A stretch of 58,148 nucleotides of DNA. Source: Microcaldota archaeon. GTDB taxonomy: Archaea; Micrarchaeota; Micrarchaeia; Anstonellales; Anstonellaceae. The DNA lies in contig JAPLWX010000038.1 of NCBI GenBank assembly GCA_026396415.1, positions 1 through 58,148 of the forward strand, written 5' to 3'. Made by a program: the position numbers and the translations under genes. Positions 48,561 to 57,305 of the stretch are shown one piece after another. The notes beneath the pieces were generated by a model that made no database searches, had not been told where the DNA came from, and saw only the letters and a program-made list of their open reading frames with translations. The number at the start of each line of letters is the position of its first letter. Positions within the stretch are counted from its first letter, which is position 1.

Positions 48561-49380
48561 GCGGTGCCGCTTTTTTATCGGATGGCGGCTTGTGCTCCTT
48601 TAATATTTTTCCATACGCAGCAAGAAAATCTTCTGGACTCATGGCGTTTGGATGTTCGTAATGGTTTTTGAATATCTTCTCAGTTTCATCTGCAAATTTC
48701 TGACTATCCTTTGCCATCTTGAGCGTCACGTTTTCAAAAAAGCTATTTTCCAATCTGAGTTTTGCAACGAATAGGGCATTGTAAAGAAGGAATATATTGA
48801 CAAAATACTGGACCAGTTCCTCGGATTTAATCTCTTCAGCCACACTGCTGTTTGCGGGATAGATGAACACTTGCTTCTTATCGGTTATTAGATACATGGC
48901 GTGGCTGACGGCATACTTGTATTTGTTGACGCAGTATTCGAAAAGGGGCACGGCGTATTCATATTTATCCCGTATAGTGGTGAATGGCAGCTCATCACTC
49001 TGAGCAGTTGGAAGATTCTTGCATAACTGCTTGTACTCCTTTCTCACTAGTTCATAGAAATCTGCGTAGAGATGAAGAGCCAAATATGCCCTCAGCCAAA
49101 ATTCTTGACCCGGGTCCGATGTGATTCGTGAGGCTTTGATAACGTGCGACATGACCGCTTGGTTGGCCTGTGCTACGTGGAAATCAGGAATGAAGTCCCA
49201 GATATCCAAAAATCCCTCCGTAAAAAGGTCTCTCAAAAGCTGATCGTTTAATTCGTAATATTTTTTGTATTCGTCATAATCGCAGATTTGTTTTCCATTA
49301 TAAACTACAGTTTCGACGCCCCTTGCGTTTTCCAACTGCTCCTTGATGTATCTCTCGAAAAATGGCATGCCAGTGGTCAT
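48550..49380 (-). CDS. Unknown 276-residue cargo protein in the variable slot of element B
   Basis: The protein has 276 residues from ATG 49380; longer in-frame starts run into the divergent promoter. It is mostly helical, aromatic-rich (YDEYKKYYELND, LHLYADFYELVRKEYK, VQYFVNIFLLYNALF), soluble, with a lysine/proline-rich end (HKPPSDKKAAPPKP). I recognise no family. It occupies exactly the place where element A has its ABC-3C defence cassette, between the small protein and the methyltransferase, and like that cassette it is AT-richer than the core genes. A defence or addiction function is therefore a reasonable guess, not shown by any motif. Confidence 0.65.
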   Translation of the reverse strand: MTTGMPFFERYIKEQLENARGVETVVYNGKQICDYDEYKKYYELNDQLLRDLFTEGFLDIWDFIPDFHVAQANQAVMSHVIKASRITSDPGQEFWLRAYLALHLYADFYELVRKEYKQLCKNLPTAQSDELPFTTIRDKYEYAVPLFEYCVNKYKYAVSHAMYLITDKKQVFIYPANSSVAEEIKSEELVQYFVNIFLLYNALFVAKLRLENSFFENVTLKMAKDSQKFADETEKIFKNHYEHPNAMSPEDFLAAYGKILKEHKPPSDKKAAPPKP

Positions 49381-49454
49381 GTTTTCACCATCTAAGATTG
49401 GGTTTCCTGGGCATAAAAACCTTCTGACCCGTAGAAATACCCCTCCCTGGCACA

Positions 49455-49509
49455 TTAATCCCAACTTCTCCACGCTGCATAATCTCACCCCTGCCCTATC
49501 AATAAGTGC
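49455..49509 (+). promoter_or_regulatory. Promoter of the methyltransferase-VirB operon (element B)
   Basis: TGCATAATCTCA (TATA at about 49476-49483) is followed by ACCCCTGCC and AATAAGTGCATGG, mirroring the element A promoter over about 60 bp including GCACAnTAAT upstream. The remaining part of the 129-bp divergent gap belongs to the cargo gene and shows only short A/T-rich stretches. Confidence 0.6.
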
Positions 49510-50283
49510 ATGGAAAAGAAACACCTTGTTGTAATCGGCAACCCGCGAAGGATGGCTGAAGTGCCGGATGGCTCCGTGCAGCTCGTGATAACCAACCCTC
49601 CCTATTTTGACATAGGTGGCTGCGACGAATGCACGGAATGCCAGGACGACTTCAACGACTACTTGCAGGAAATGCAGCTCATCTTATCAGAATGCCACCG
49701 GGCACTGGAGGATGGCGGCATAATCTGCCTGAACATATGCGATGTTGTGAACTACAAGTGCAAATATCCCATCCCCGCGCACTACACACTTCTCCTTCAG
49801 CGCGCGAACTTTGAATACCGGGAGGAGATAGTCTGGCGCAAGCCATCTGGCGATCTGACCGGCACACGAAGGGGCCTGTTCATCCAACGCGCCACCCCAA
49901 TGGACTACTCTCCGAACAACGTCCTTGGGCATGTCCTGGTTTTCCGCAAGGGCAAATTCAACCGCAAGAAGGTAAGCGATGGAGAAAGGCGCCAGGCAGT
50001 GCATGACATAAGAGAGGTGATGCGCAGCCGCCAGGACATGGACGCCGGCTCTTTGTATCCAGCGGAGCTTGCGGAGGCGCTCATCAAACTTTACACTTAC
50101 GAGGGGGAAACGGTGCTTGACCCGTTCCTTGGTGGCGGCATGACTGTACAGGCAGCGGCGTGCCTTGGGCGCAGGTCCATAGGCTACGAACCCGACCGCT
50201 CCCGCCTGCCGTCTATCCTGCAAGGGTCACGCATCGCCCCAAATGACCTGGAAATAATCGGACAAAGGAGGCTGTTTGAATGA
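49510..50283 (+). CDS. DNA methyltransferase homologue, partly diverged motifs (element B)
   Basis: The protein has 257 residues. It aligns with the element A enzyme from MEKKHLVVIG onwards. Motif IV is VITNPPYFDI (TSPPY in A) and motif I VLDPFLGGGMT (GSGTT in A), again in beta-group order. The SHPAMFPEELPEALI segment of A is reduced to SLYPAELAEALI, and a cysteine-rich loop (CDECTEC) is inserted after motif IV. Activity is possible but the changes may alter target or weaken it. It is the first gene of the VirB operon, with 4-nt overlap into VirB2. Confidence 0.82.
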   Translation: MEKKHLVVIGNPRRMAEVPDGSVQLVITNPPYFDIGGCDECTECQDDFNDYLQEMQLILSECHRALEDGGIICLNICDVVNYKCKYPIPAHYTLLLQRANFEYREEIVWRKPSGDLTGTRRGLFIQRATPMDYSPNNVLGHVLVFRKGKFNRKKVSDGERRQAVHDIREVMRSRQDMDAGSLYPAELAEALIKLYTYEGETVLDPFLGGGMTVQAAACLGRRSIGYEPDRSRLPSILQGSRIAPNDLEIIGQRRLFE

Positions 50284-50585
50284 GGAAAACACTAATGGCA
50301 ATTGCCGCGCTGCTGTGCTTTGCTGGGCTTGTGGCAGCCGAGCTGGTAATTCCGCCAGAGCAGCCTGTCTGCAGGCTATACGGCATGATCCAGGTGTTTG
50401 CCACAATAGGCGGCATCCTGGCTGCTGCATATGCTGGCTTCACGCTTGCCACGAGCCATGACTTGGCGGAGCGCAACAATGCCAAGCTGCTCCTCGGCGG
50501 AGTGGTGATAGGACTGATAATCGTCTGGCTTGCTCCGTTGGCTGTGAAGAGCCTTGTGGACGCAAGCGACGTGTGCGGGTGGTAG
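50280..50585 (+). CDS. VirB2/TrbC-like pilin candidate 1 (element B)
   Basis: The protein has 101 residues with a signal peptide (LMAIAALLCFAGLVAA), then ELVIPPEQPVCRLYG, two membrane helices around TSHDLAERNNAK and the end DASDVCGW. It is highly similar to the 102-residue protein of element A, the best conserved pair besides the winged helix proteins, which suggests strong constraint on this subunit. The two conserved cysteines are kept. Likely the main pilin or channel-rod subunit. Confidence 0.77.
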   Translation: MRKTLMAIAALLCFAGLVAAELVIPPEQPVCRLYGMIQVFATIGGILAAAYAGFTLATSHDLAERNNAKLLLGGVVIGLIIVWLAPLAVKSLVDASDVCGW

Positions 50586-50587
50586 GC

Positions 50588-50812
50588 ATGGCATTCGATT
50601 TTGTCTCGCTTGCCAACAGCCTCAAGACAATTGCCGTCTTCCTTGCCACCATCACCATAGCCTATGCGGGCTTTTCGCTTGTCACTAACAGGAGCCCCGA
50701 GCAGCGGAACGAATGGAAGGAGATAATCGCGGGCGTTTTCATAGGCATCGTACTCCTTTACCTCGTCCCGCTCATAGCCGCGCAGCTCGGCGGCGGCTCG
50801 TATTGCGGGTGA
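50588..50812 (+). CDS. VirB2/TrbC-like small membrane protein 2 (element B)
   Basis: The protein has 74 residues from ATG 50588. Two helices (IAVFLATITIAYAGFSLV and IAGVFIGIVLLYLVPLIAA) flank TNRSPEQRNEWKE; the end is GGGSYCG. It matches the 71-residue protein of element A in length, loop and C terminus. It begins 2 nt after the stop of pilin candidate 1 and ends 4 nt before VirB6. Confidence 0.7.
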   Translation: MAFDFVSLANSLKTIAVFLATITIAYAGFSLVTNRSPEQRNEWKEIIAGVFIGIVLLYLVPLIAAQLGGGSYCG

Positions 50813-50816
50813 TACC

Positions 50817-51761
50817 ATGGAAAAATCATATATCGCAATTATTGCATTCCTCCTCCTTGCAGGCACCTCCCACGCAGATTCAACCAACTCCACGAACTAC
50901 GGAGATCTCATAAGCGCGCTCACAACCGGGCTTACAAACCTCCCCGGCAAGATAGTTGATAGCTTCTTCTCTTACGCTGTTTCGGGCCTTATCTCCTCCT
51001 CGCATCAGCTCGTGGACTCGTCCTTCAAGTTCATGTTCTCAACCCCCAACCCCATGTGGTTCTGCACCCCTTACAACGGGGTAATGGCGATAGTGGAAAG
51101 CCTCTACTCGCTCACTCTGATGGGGCTTGCGCTCTACTTCATATTACGCTCTAACGACGCAGAAGGCAGGGCTAGTGCGAAAAAGTGGATGGAGAACATG
51201 CTCGTAATGGTCGTGATACTCACCTTCTCATTCCAAATCTTCAGAACAATGCTGGATTTCAGCACCTTCCTTGCAACAAGCGCGGCAAGCGAGTCCATGA
51301 AAAGCATCTTCACAAGCCCTCTCAGCTTTTCCACATCCATCTTCTCGCTTGTCATCCTCATCCCGGCAATCTCAGGCATGTTCCTGACCTTCCTGACCCT
51401 CCTGCTCCGCTACCTGCTCATCCCGTTCCTGCTTTTCCTCTTCCCGTTTTCAATTTTCCTCTATTTTACGCCCCTGACGCAGCGATGGGGCAAGGCATTC
51501 CTGAGCATAATAGTCGCAATAGTCTTCATGACGACTTTCGACGCACTCATACTCCTTGGGCTAAGCTCGCTGTTCAATTCGCAAGACCCCAACTTGGCAG
51601 ATTCGCTTGCGCGCGCGTTCGCCGTGCTTTTCGGCTTTGCCGCGATTGGATTAGTCAATCTGCTAATCTTCATCCTGTCAATCCTTTCCATAATACTACA
51701 GAACAACACCGTAAGGAGCGTGTTGGGATTTGCAGTGGCTGGGAAGGTGCTGACAAGGTGA
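50817..51761 (+). CDS. VirB6/TrbL-like polytopic membrane protein (element B)
   Basis: The protein has 314 residues, the same length as in element A. A signal peptide (SYIAIIAFLLLAGTSHA) precedes an exported segment with FSTPNPMWFCTPYNG and about six membrane helices, including LLRYLLIPFLLFLFPFSIFLYF and FLSIIVAIVFMTTF. The FCxPY element and the positions of helices are conserved with A. It would form the membrane channel of the transfer apparatus together with VirB4 (5 bp downstream). Confidence 0.77.
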   Translation: MEKSYIAIIAFLLLAGTSHADSTNSTNYGDLISALTTGLTNLPGKIVDSFFSYAVSGLISSSHQLVDSSFKFMFSTPNPMWFCTPYNGVMAIVESLYSLTLMGLALYFILRSNDAEGRASAKKWMENMLVMVVILTFSFQIFRTMLDFSTFLATSAASESMKSIFTSPLSFSTSIFSLVILIPAISGMFLTFLTLLLRYLLIPFLLFLFPFSIFLYFTPLTQRWGKAFLSIIVAIVFMTTFDALILLGLSSLFNSQDPNLADSLARAFAVLFGFAAIGLVNLLIFILSILSIILQNNTVRSVLGFAVAGKVLTR

Positions 51762-51765
51762 TGAT

Positions 51766-54700
51766 GTGAGCTATGACATACCGGACGAAATCAAGTACAG
51801 GGAGAAAATCGTCTTCGGGCTTGACCTGAAGCAGCTTTGCTATCTCTGCCTTTTCGGGCTGCTTGCCTTCCTATCGCTCAGCATCCCAATAAAGGGCCAG
51901 GCGGTGCTCATTCTCCCTTCTTTCTTTAGCATTCTCGGAGTAGGCTTCATCTTCTTGAATCTGGAGGAGCGTGTGCTAGATGCCTGGCACTATTACGGAG
52001 AAGTGAGAAAAGCACCCTCATCAGACAAAAAAGCGCAGCGGCTGATGGGAATACACGCGATTGAAAACAATCAAATGATTCTCGTAGATGGCTCATTGCG
52101 CGCGGTCCTGCAAGTAGAACCAATAAACTTCAGCCTGCTGGACGAGGGGCAGAAGACAGCATTCGTTTCCAATTACAGGGAATTTCTCAACCATCTCACC
52201 GACTCCGTACAGATACTTGTCAGGACTGAAAAATCGGACGCGGAAGACCTGTTTGCCGAAGCGCAAAGCAACCTTGAAGGCGCCGAAACCGAGATAGCCT
52301 CCTTCTTCCGCGACTTCTTCACGTTCGAGCGCGAGTTCATGGAAGCCAACAACGTGAAAAGCAGGCGATACTATCTTGTAGTGGCGCAGCAGAAGCGCGT
52401 GGCGTTGGGAAAGGGAAATGCAGAGGAGGAACGAAAACAGCTCGACCAAAAGGCGCAAATAATACAGGAAAAGCTCTCGGCGTGCGGGCTTCGTTCGGAG
52501 CGCCTAAGCAGCGCAAGACTAACGCGCCTCTTCACATCATACTCGGTGGCGGAAAACGAAGAACAGGAGAAGGAAGCCGAGACGAAAAAGGGCAATCCGC
52601 ACATCAATTCGCTAATCTGGCTCATAATCAAGACCAAAATAGATATAGCCGCATTTTTCGCTCCAGTATCCGCAAATCACGCCAAAAAGGAAAAGCAGGT
52701 GAAAGAACCCGAGTCAGAGCGCGCGTCCTCCCTTATCGAAGAAATAACGCCCGACTTTGACATCTCAATATCTCACGCGGGCGTCAACGGGATACGCCAC
52801 CGCATAATCAAGGCGGTGGGGTATCCTCGCAATGTGGAGGACGGCTGGCTCGAGCAGTTCATGGCGACGAGCGAGCCGTACGACGTTTCCATACACATCC
52901 ATCCCGCAAGCATCAGCCGCACCCTTGTAAACATCCATAACCAGATAATCAGGCAGACATCCGACCTCCTTTCGGGCAACGCGGAACACACACCCAACCC
53001 AGCATTGGAGATAAAGCGCAAGGACACGCTGAAGGTCTACGGGCTTCTCTACAAAGGCAAGGAGAAGATGTTTGACGTTTCACTCTATGTAGACAACCAG
53101 GCGCGCGACTTAGAGGAGCTTGCGCTCATGGAGGAGCGCTGCAAAGCAAACATGAACGCCATGCTCATAGTGCCGAAAAGGACGGACTTTCGCATGGCGG
53201 ATGGCATAAAATCAATGCTTCCGGTGGCGGTGGACGCGCTCGAAGCGCGCCGGGAATTTCTTACAAGCTCGCTCTGCGCCACCTTCCCGTTCCTCTATCC
53301 GGTGGACTCGCGCGGCAAAGGCACGTTCTTCGCGCACGAAAGGAGAACACTGAACCCGCTTTTCATAGACTTCGACGCAATGAGCAACAAGCACTTCTTC
53401 GTCCTTGGCATTTCCGGCTCGGGCAAGAGCTACGCGGCGAAATTCCTGCTCATGCAGCACATCCTCTCAAGGGAGGCGAAAATCTACGTCCTCGACCCTA
53501 ACGCGGAGTATTCGGGCCTGGTAGAGCGGCTTGGTGGCACGGAAATAGATCTTTCCAAGGACTCGGACAAGATTATCAACCTGTTCGACCTGGCAGGGGA
53601 GGACTTCGGAAGCAAGATGCTCACGCTCATTTCGGTATTTGACATAATAACCGGGGGATTGAGTGAAAGCCAGAAGGGAGTGCTCAATGAAGCGCTCGTG
53701 CGCGTTTACAGAAAGAAGGGCATAGACGCGGCAAACCCAGGCAGCTGGGAAAGGAAAGCGCCCACGTTCAGCGACCTGAAGGGCATACTGGAGGACATGA
53801 AACGAAGGGTAAAGAGGCGCACGCAATCGCCCGAGGAAAAGAGCGTGGAGGTGCTGCTCAACAGGGTTCGGATGTACTCGCGCGGAGGCTTTTTCGGCTT
53901 CCTGGACAGGGGGACGAAGGTGGACTTGAACAGCGGGGTGCTGAGCTTCAACCTGAGCAGCCTTCCACCGCAGGTGAAGCAGCTTGTGATGTTTTCTGTG
54001 CTGGAGCTGGTTTCGCGCGAGATGCGGAAGGACAAAAAGCCCAAAGTAGTGCTTATTGATGAGGGTTGGTCGCTTCTGCGCAGCAAGGAGGCTGAGGACT
54101 ATATACTGGAATTCATCAAGACCTCGCGCAAGTTCAATGCTTCGATAGGCTTCATAACACAGGAGATAGAGGATTTGATGCGCAGCGAAGGCGGAAGAAG
54201 CATACTCAACACCACCTCTACGAAAATACTCATGCGCCAGAATTCGAGCAACCTTGACCTGATTTCCAAGACGCTCGCTCTCAACGACAGGGAGCGGGAC
54301 TACTTATTGCGCGCGGAAAAGGGCCAGGGATTGATGATAAACGAGCAGGGAAGGTATGAATTCATAGTGAAGGCGCCGCCGATGATAAATGCGCTCATCA
54401 CGACCGACCCGAACGAAAAGCGCCCAGAGGGGATGCCTGTAATGGAAAAGAAGAAGGAGAAAAAGGATGCGGGAGAGATGGATTGCGCGTGCGGGTTCTA
54501 TCTGGAAAGCGAGCTAAGCGACGCTCAAAAGGACTTTTTGGCTACCGAAGGGTTCGTCTACCATCGCAGCCACCTTTTCGATGCCAAAGGGAGCCATAGG
54601 TTTGTGGTGAGGCGACAGCCGCAGGAGTCGCCCGAACACTCGCTTTTGTGCTGGGGGATAGCAGAGGAGATAAGGAAGCATGGAGGCAGGCCGGAGGTGC

Positions 54701-54957
54701 TTGCCACGGTTGGCGCGGACGTTTCAGTGAAGGTTGGGAAGAGGAGGATTTGCTTTGAGGTTGAGACGGGCAGCAATCTTGACTCCTATGATGAGGAGCA
54801 CGTTAAGGCAAAGTTTGAGGAAATAAGAAAGGAATACGATATGCTCATTGTGGTGGTGACTGACAGGAAGCAGCGGGGGAAGTACGAAAAGATTGCGCGC
54901 GCGAAGGCGATAACAAGGACTGAGGTGCCGGAAGCAGTGGCAAGGCTGTTCAGATAG
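51766..54957 (+). CDS. virB4: VirB3-VirB4-like conjugation ATPase with C-terminal nuclease-like domain (element B)
   Basis: The protein has 1063 residues from GTG 51766. It contains a PrgI/VirB3-like N terminus (SYDIPDEIKYREK, two membrane helices), Walker A GISGSGKSYAAKF (about residue 546), Walker B VVLIDEGWSLL (about 760), QEIEDLM and ILMRQNSSNL. The extra C-terminal domain (about residues 910-1063) repeats the features of A: SPEHSLLCWGI, ADVSVKVGKRRICFEVETG, VVVTDRK. Conservation of Asp, Glu-Val-Glu and the flanking strands in two diverged copies supports a functional nuclease-like fold. The middle linker around residues 280-330 differs strongly from A. Confidence 0.86.
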   Translation: MSYDIPDEIKYREKIVFGLDLKQLCYLCLFGLLAFLSLSIPIKGQAVLILPSFFSILGVGFIFLNLEERVLDAWHYYGEVRKAPSSDKKAQRLMGIHAIENNQMILVDGSLRAVLQVEPINFSLLDEGQKTAFVSNYREFLNHLTDSVQILVRTEKSDAEDLFAEAQSNLEGAETEIASFFRDFFTFEREFMEANNVKSRRYYLVVAQQKRVALGKGNAEEERKQLDQKAQIIQEKLSACGLRSERLSSARLTRLFTSYSVAENEEQEKEAETKKGNPHINSLIWLIIKTKIDIAAFFAPVSANHAKKEKQVKEPESERASSLIEEITPDFDISISHAGVNGIRHRIIKAVGYPRNVEDGWLEQFMATSEPYDVSIHIHPASISRTLVNIHNQIIRQTSDLLSGNAEHTPNPALEIKRKDTLKVYGLLYKGKEKMFDVSLYVDNQARDLEELALMEERCKANMNAMLIVPKRTDFRMADGIKSMLPVAVDALEARREFLTSSLCATFPFLYPVDSRGKGTFFAHERRTLNPLFIDFDAMSNKHFFVLGISGSGKSYAAKFLLMQHILSREAKIYVLDPNAEYSGLVERLGGTEIDLSKDSDKIINLFDLAGEDFGSKMLTLISVFDIITGGLSESQKGVLNEALVRVYRKKGIDAANPGSWERKAPTFSDLKGILEDMKRRVKRRTQSPEEKSVEVLLNRVRMYSRGGFFGFLDRGTKVDLNSGVLSFNLSSLPPQVKQLVMFSVLELVSREMRKDKKPKVVLIDEGWSLLRSKEAEDYILEFIKTSRKFNASIGFITQEIEDLMRSEGGRSILNTTSTKILMRQNSSNLDLISKTLALNDRERDYLLRAEKGQGLMINEQGRYEFIVKAPPMINALITTDPNEKRPEGMPVMEKKKEKKDAGEMDCACGFYLESELSDAQKDFLATEGFVYHRSHLFDAKGSHRFVVRRQPQESPEHSLLCWGIAEEIRKHGGRPEVLATVGADVSVKVGKRRICFEVETGSNLDSYDEEHVKAKFEEIRKEYDMLIVVVTDRKQRGKYEKIARAKAITRTEVPEAVARLFR

Positions 54958-55402
54958 CGCGCGGGACATAAACCTTGTGTATCTCGTACTTTCGAACTAT
55001 GTTGAACCCCATTCTTTTCCAGAATTCGGCTTTCCTCGTTATCTCGGCATCTGTTTTGCTGATGGTTTCCAAGTTGCCCCAAACAGATGTAACGCGATAC
55101 TTGCAGAACACACCTTCAAGTTCCTTCCAAAGGCGCGAGCCGATGCCCATGTTTCGGAGGTGCTCTGGCAATTCAAACGTCCATCCGGACGTTGAATCTG
55201 TCTGGAACTCGTTTTTATCTAGAACTTTGTATACGGTCATGCCTAGGACGGGCATTTTTTCATAAGAAACATAGAATGACAGGTCAGCTCGTTCAATAAG
55301 ATGGCTATAGCCAGAGCGGACCTTTACTGTAAATTTGTAGAGTTTGCCAGAGTTGTCCTTAACTGAGATTGTGCTTGTTTCGATTGTCTTTTCCTCTGGC
55401 AT
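54950..55402 (-). CDS. GNAT-family acetyltransferase
   Basis: The protein has 150 residues. WTFELPEHLRNMGIGSRLWKELEGVF is motif A of GNAT enzymes (acetyl-CoA binding, R/Q-x-x-G-I-G), and FWKRMGFNIVRKYE is the usual C-terminal strand-helix. The N-terminal strands (KLYKFTVKVRSGYSHLIERADLSFYVSYEK) fit the acceptor side. Substrate unknown. It converges with VirB4 with 8 bp overlap and is an element B-only accessory. A toxin-type acetyltransferase cannot be excluded, but no partner antitoxin is adjacent. Confidence 0.8.
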   Translation of the reverse strand: MPEEKTIETSTISVKDNSGKLYKFTVKVRSGYSHLIERADLSFYVSYEKMPVLGMTVYKVLDKNEFQTDSTSGWTFELPEHLRNMGIGSRLWKELEGVFCKYRVTSVWGNLETISKTDAEITRKAEFWKRMGFNIVRKYEIHKVYVPRAI

Positions 55403-55583
55403 GCTGTTCTTTCATTGTTTTTTCCTTTTAATTCCATGCTGCTGGATTGCGCGCGCGTTCCGCGCCCTGAAAAAACCGCATTTTTCATTGGCTTTCTTTT
55501 CGTGGCACATGCAGACACTATTATATGGACGATTTTAAGGGGCATGGAAAATGGCGAGTCTATTCGATAAATGGCGTGAAAAT
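55403..55583. other. Intergenic region upstream of the GNAT gene
   Basis: This stretch between the GNAT gene and the iterons is AT-rich at its left side, with T tracts, and contains a CGCGCGCGTTCCGCGCC island near 55450-55468. GACACTATTATATGGACG (about 55513-55530) has a TATA-like core. A 34-codon frame from 55550 exists but carries no protein signature. No gene is called. Confidence 0.4.
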
Positions 55584-55664
55584 GTCGCGCCAAAGTCGCG
55601 GCTTTTTGCTTATATACTGGGCGCGACTATGTGCAGGAGGCGATGTCGCGGCTAAGGTCGCGCC
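55584..55664. repeat. Iteron-like array, five GTCGCGSC repeats (candidate origin of element B)
   Basis: Direct copies lie at 55584 (GTCGCGCC), 55595 (GTCGCGGC), 55645 (GTCGCGGC) and 55657 (GTCGCGCC), with an inverted copy at 55620-55627 (GGCGCGAC). The pairs are 11 and 12 bp apart, with the inverted copy in between, a quasi-symmetric layout. They end 5 bp before the Cdc6 stop codon, the same relative place as the GCGCTTA array of element A. Confidence 0.6.
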
Positions 55665-55668
55665 AGAA

Positions 55669-56745
55669 TCACAGATTGGCAAGCTGTATCATCCTGGTAT
55701 TCAAAAGCGGGCTTCCACCATCAATCGTTTGTATGTTCAGAACCTTCTTTGCCTCAAGTTCGTGGAGATAGTTTCGTATTTGCCTCTTGCTCCGTTTCAG
55801 CTTCCTGGAAAAAGCCAGGTAAAGGTCGGTCGAGCTTTTCGGGCCGGTTTTCACTATTTCAAAAATCACTTGTTCCTCATCGCTTAACTTGACTTGGGGA
55901 ATTGCGGAGTGTCCCTCAAGCTGCCCCACTGCTCCAAAAGAATTGCATTTATCCGTCGCCTTGACATCTTCAAGCGTTATCTCCGCCCTTCCGACTTTCT
56001 CGGCATTCTTTGCCGCGCGCCACAGCAAATCCAAGCCGTTCCTCACGTTGCTTTTCCTTGCAGCCATCTTTTCAGCGCAGGCTTCGATAACCTCCTTGCC
56101 CCAGCTGCCAGGCGCCAGACCCATAATTGCCCTTTGCTCCAAGATGTCTTCCAATTCAGCAAGGTTGTAGTGCTTAAATTCCAACTGGGAAAACCTAACC
56201 TCGCTTCCAACACCTTTGCTTGCCATCAGGTTTCCATTATTTGATATGCATATTGAACCGAAGAACGGCTTTCCCTTACCCGCCCTTTCAATATCGCAAA
56301 GCAGATGCGCCTCACCGTGGAAGAAAAGCCCGTCAACATCATCCAGCACAAGGAGTATCCGCGTTCCCTCCTTTTCCATAAGCTCGATTATCCTGTCGAA
56401 TACCTCATCCCGCGCTAAGCCTCTGCGCGGCATCATCTCCCCCAGTGCTCTTACAATGAGGGAATAGATTGCCATTCGGGTGGAGTGCTGCCAACAGTTC
56501 ACATAAATTAGCTTCACGCGCGAGCTTTTCCTCTCAAGCCCCTTCAGAATCTGCGTTATAACCGCAGTTTTGCCGGTTCCAGGGTCTCCAAATATGAAAA
56601 GGTTGTCTGGTTGCCTGCCTTCAAATAGGGGCTTTATCGCCTCGCTAATATCCTTTGTTTCCATCTCCCTGTGAATGAGGCTGTTCGGGCAATGCCCAGC
56701 CATCAGAGCCTCTTCCCTGGTTATCACTAAGCCCATTCTTACCAT
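55669..56745 (-). CDS. cdc6: Orc1/Cdc6-family AAA+ replication initiator (element B)
   Basis: The protein has 358 residues from ATG 56745; ATG 56736 (MGLVITREEAL) is equally possible. Walker A FGDPGTGKTAV (about residue 52) and Walker B ILLVLDDVDGLFF are followed by sensor and lid regions and a C-terminal winged helix (KLKRSKRQIRNYLHELEAKK). It shares with the element A protein GRQP.NLFI.GD.GTGKT, YVNCWQ, MPRRG, LEFKHYNLAE and GLDLLWRAAKNAE. It lies in an operon with two membrane protein genes upstream and probably initiates replication at the adjacent iterons. Confidence 0.87.
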   Translation of the reverse strand: MVRMGLVITREEALMAGHCPNSLIHREMETKDISEAIKPLFEGRQPDNLFIFGDPGTGKTAVITQILKGLERKSSRVKLIYVNCWQHSTRMAIYSLIVRALGEMMPRRGLARDEVFDRIIELMEKEGTRILLVLDDVDGLFFHGEAHLLCDIERAGKGKPFFGSICISNNGNLMASKGVGSEVRFSQLEFKHYNLAELEDILEQRAIMGLAPGSWGKEVIEACAEKMAARKSNVRNGLDLLWRAAKNAEKVGRAEITLEDVKATDKCNSFGAVGQLEGHSAIPQVKLSDEEQVIFEIVKTGPKSSTDLYLAFSRKLKRSKRQIRNYLHELEAKKVLNIQTIDGGSPLLNTRMIQLANL

Positions 56746-56759
56746 CTCAATACATTACC

Positions 56760-57302
56760 TCAACCCGGAACTGTTATGTTCAGGTCGGAATTCGCGCTTC
56801 TGTTCATCCCCACGGGCAGTGGGGCATTAGTGCAACTTGCTTTGAGAGCTGCAAAATCATCGCAGCACTTGGAGCAGGAAGTGAAGAGGTTCGCGTTGCT
56901 TACAAATGTGGTATAAGCCAAATACGCAAAGAACAACAACGAGAGGCAGACAAGGAAGAAGAGGATTGAGGGAATTATGGAATTTCTTGAGATGCGCATG
57001 TATATTGCCATCCCGTTTGCCACAACGAAGGAATAGACTCCGATTGCGGTTAATAGCGAAATGACTGAATAATCCGCGTTTTGGAACGATACAACCCAAA
57101 TCAGCGCAATGAAGCACACGATCTCAAGCGTTTTGTAGATGTAGAGGTGCGCGCGGCGTGCTTTCAGCAACGTTCTCATTATGGGATTAGCCTCAAGCAC
57201 CCAACCCTTCTTTTCCGTGCACTTTAGCGTGAAGAAGAGGTCTGATGCCCACAAGAGGATGAAGAAAACAGACAGGATGGCGACAAATGGCAGTATGAAC
57301 AT
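56760..57302 (-). CDS. Four-helix membrane protein (DUF5658-like)
   Basis: The protein has 180 residues with helices at about 3-25, 55-75, 78-98 and 108-132. DLFFTLKCTEKKGWVLEANPIMRTLL after helix 1 is the D-x-x-x-T ... E-A-N-P arrangement of small DUF5658-like membrane proteins. The C-terminal tail (about 45 residues, CSKCC plus another Cys, N-x-S) would be outside. Function unknown. It is encoded 3 bp after the coiled-coil/TPR protein and 14 bp before Cdc6, so it belongs to the same transcript of element B. Confidence 0.65.
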   Translation of the reverse strand: MFILPFVAILSVFFILLWASDLFFTLKCTEKKGWVLEANPIMRTLLKARRAHLYIYKTLEIVCFIALIWVVSFQNADYSVISLLTAIGVYSFVVANGMAIYMRISRNSIIPSILFFLVCLSLLFFAYLAYTTFVSNANLFTSCSKCCDDFAALKASCTNAPLPVGMNRSANSDLNITVPG

Positions 57303-57305
57303 GTT

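Noticed and set aside
55550-55656. A 34-codon plus-strand frame across the iterons of element B
   Set aside because: It has no protein signature beyond a short start, runs through the iterons and ends in an arginine/cysteine-rich stretch produced by the repeats.
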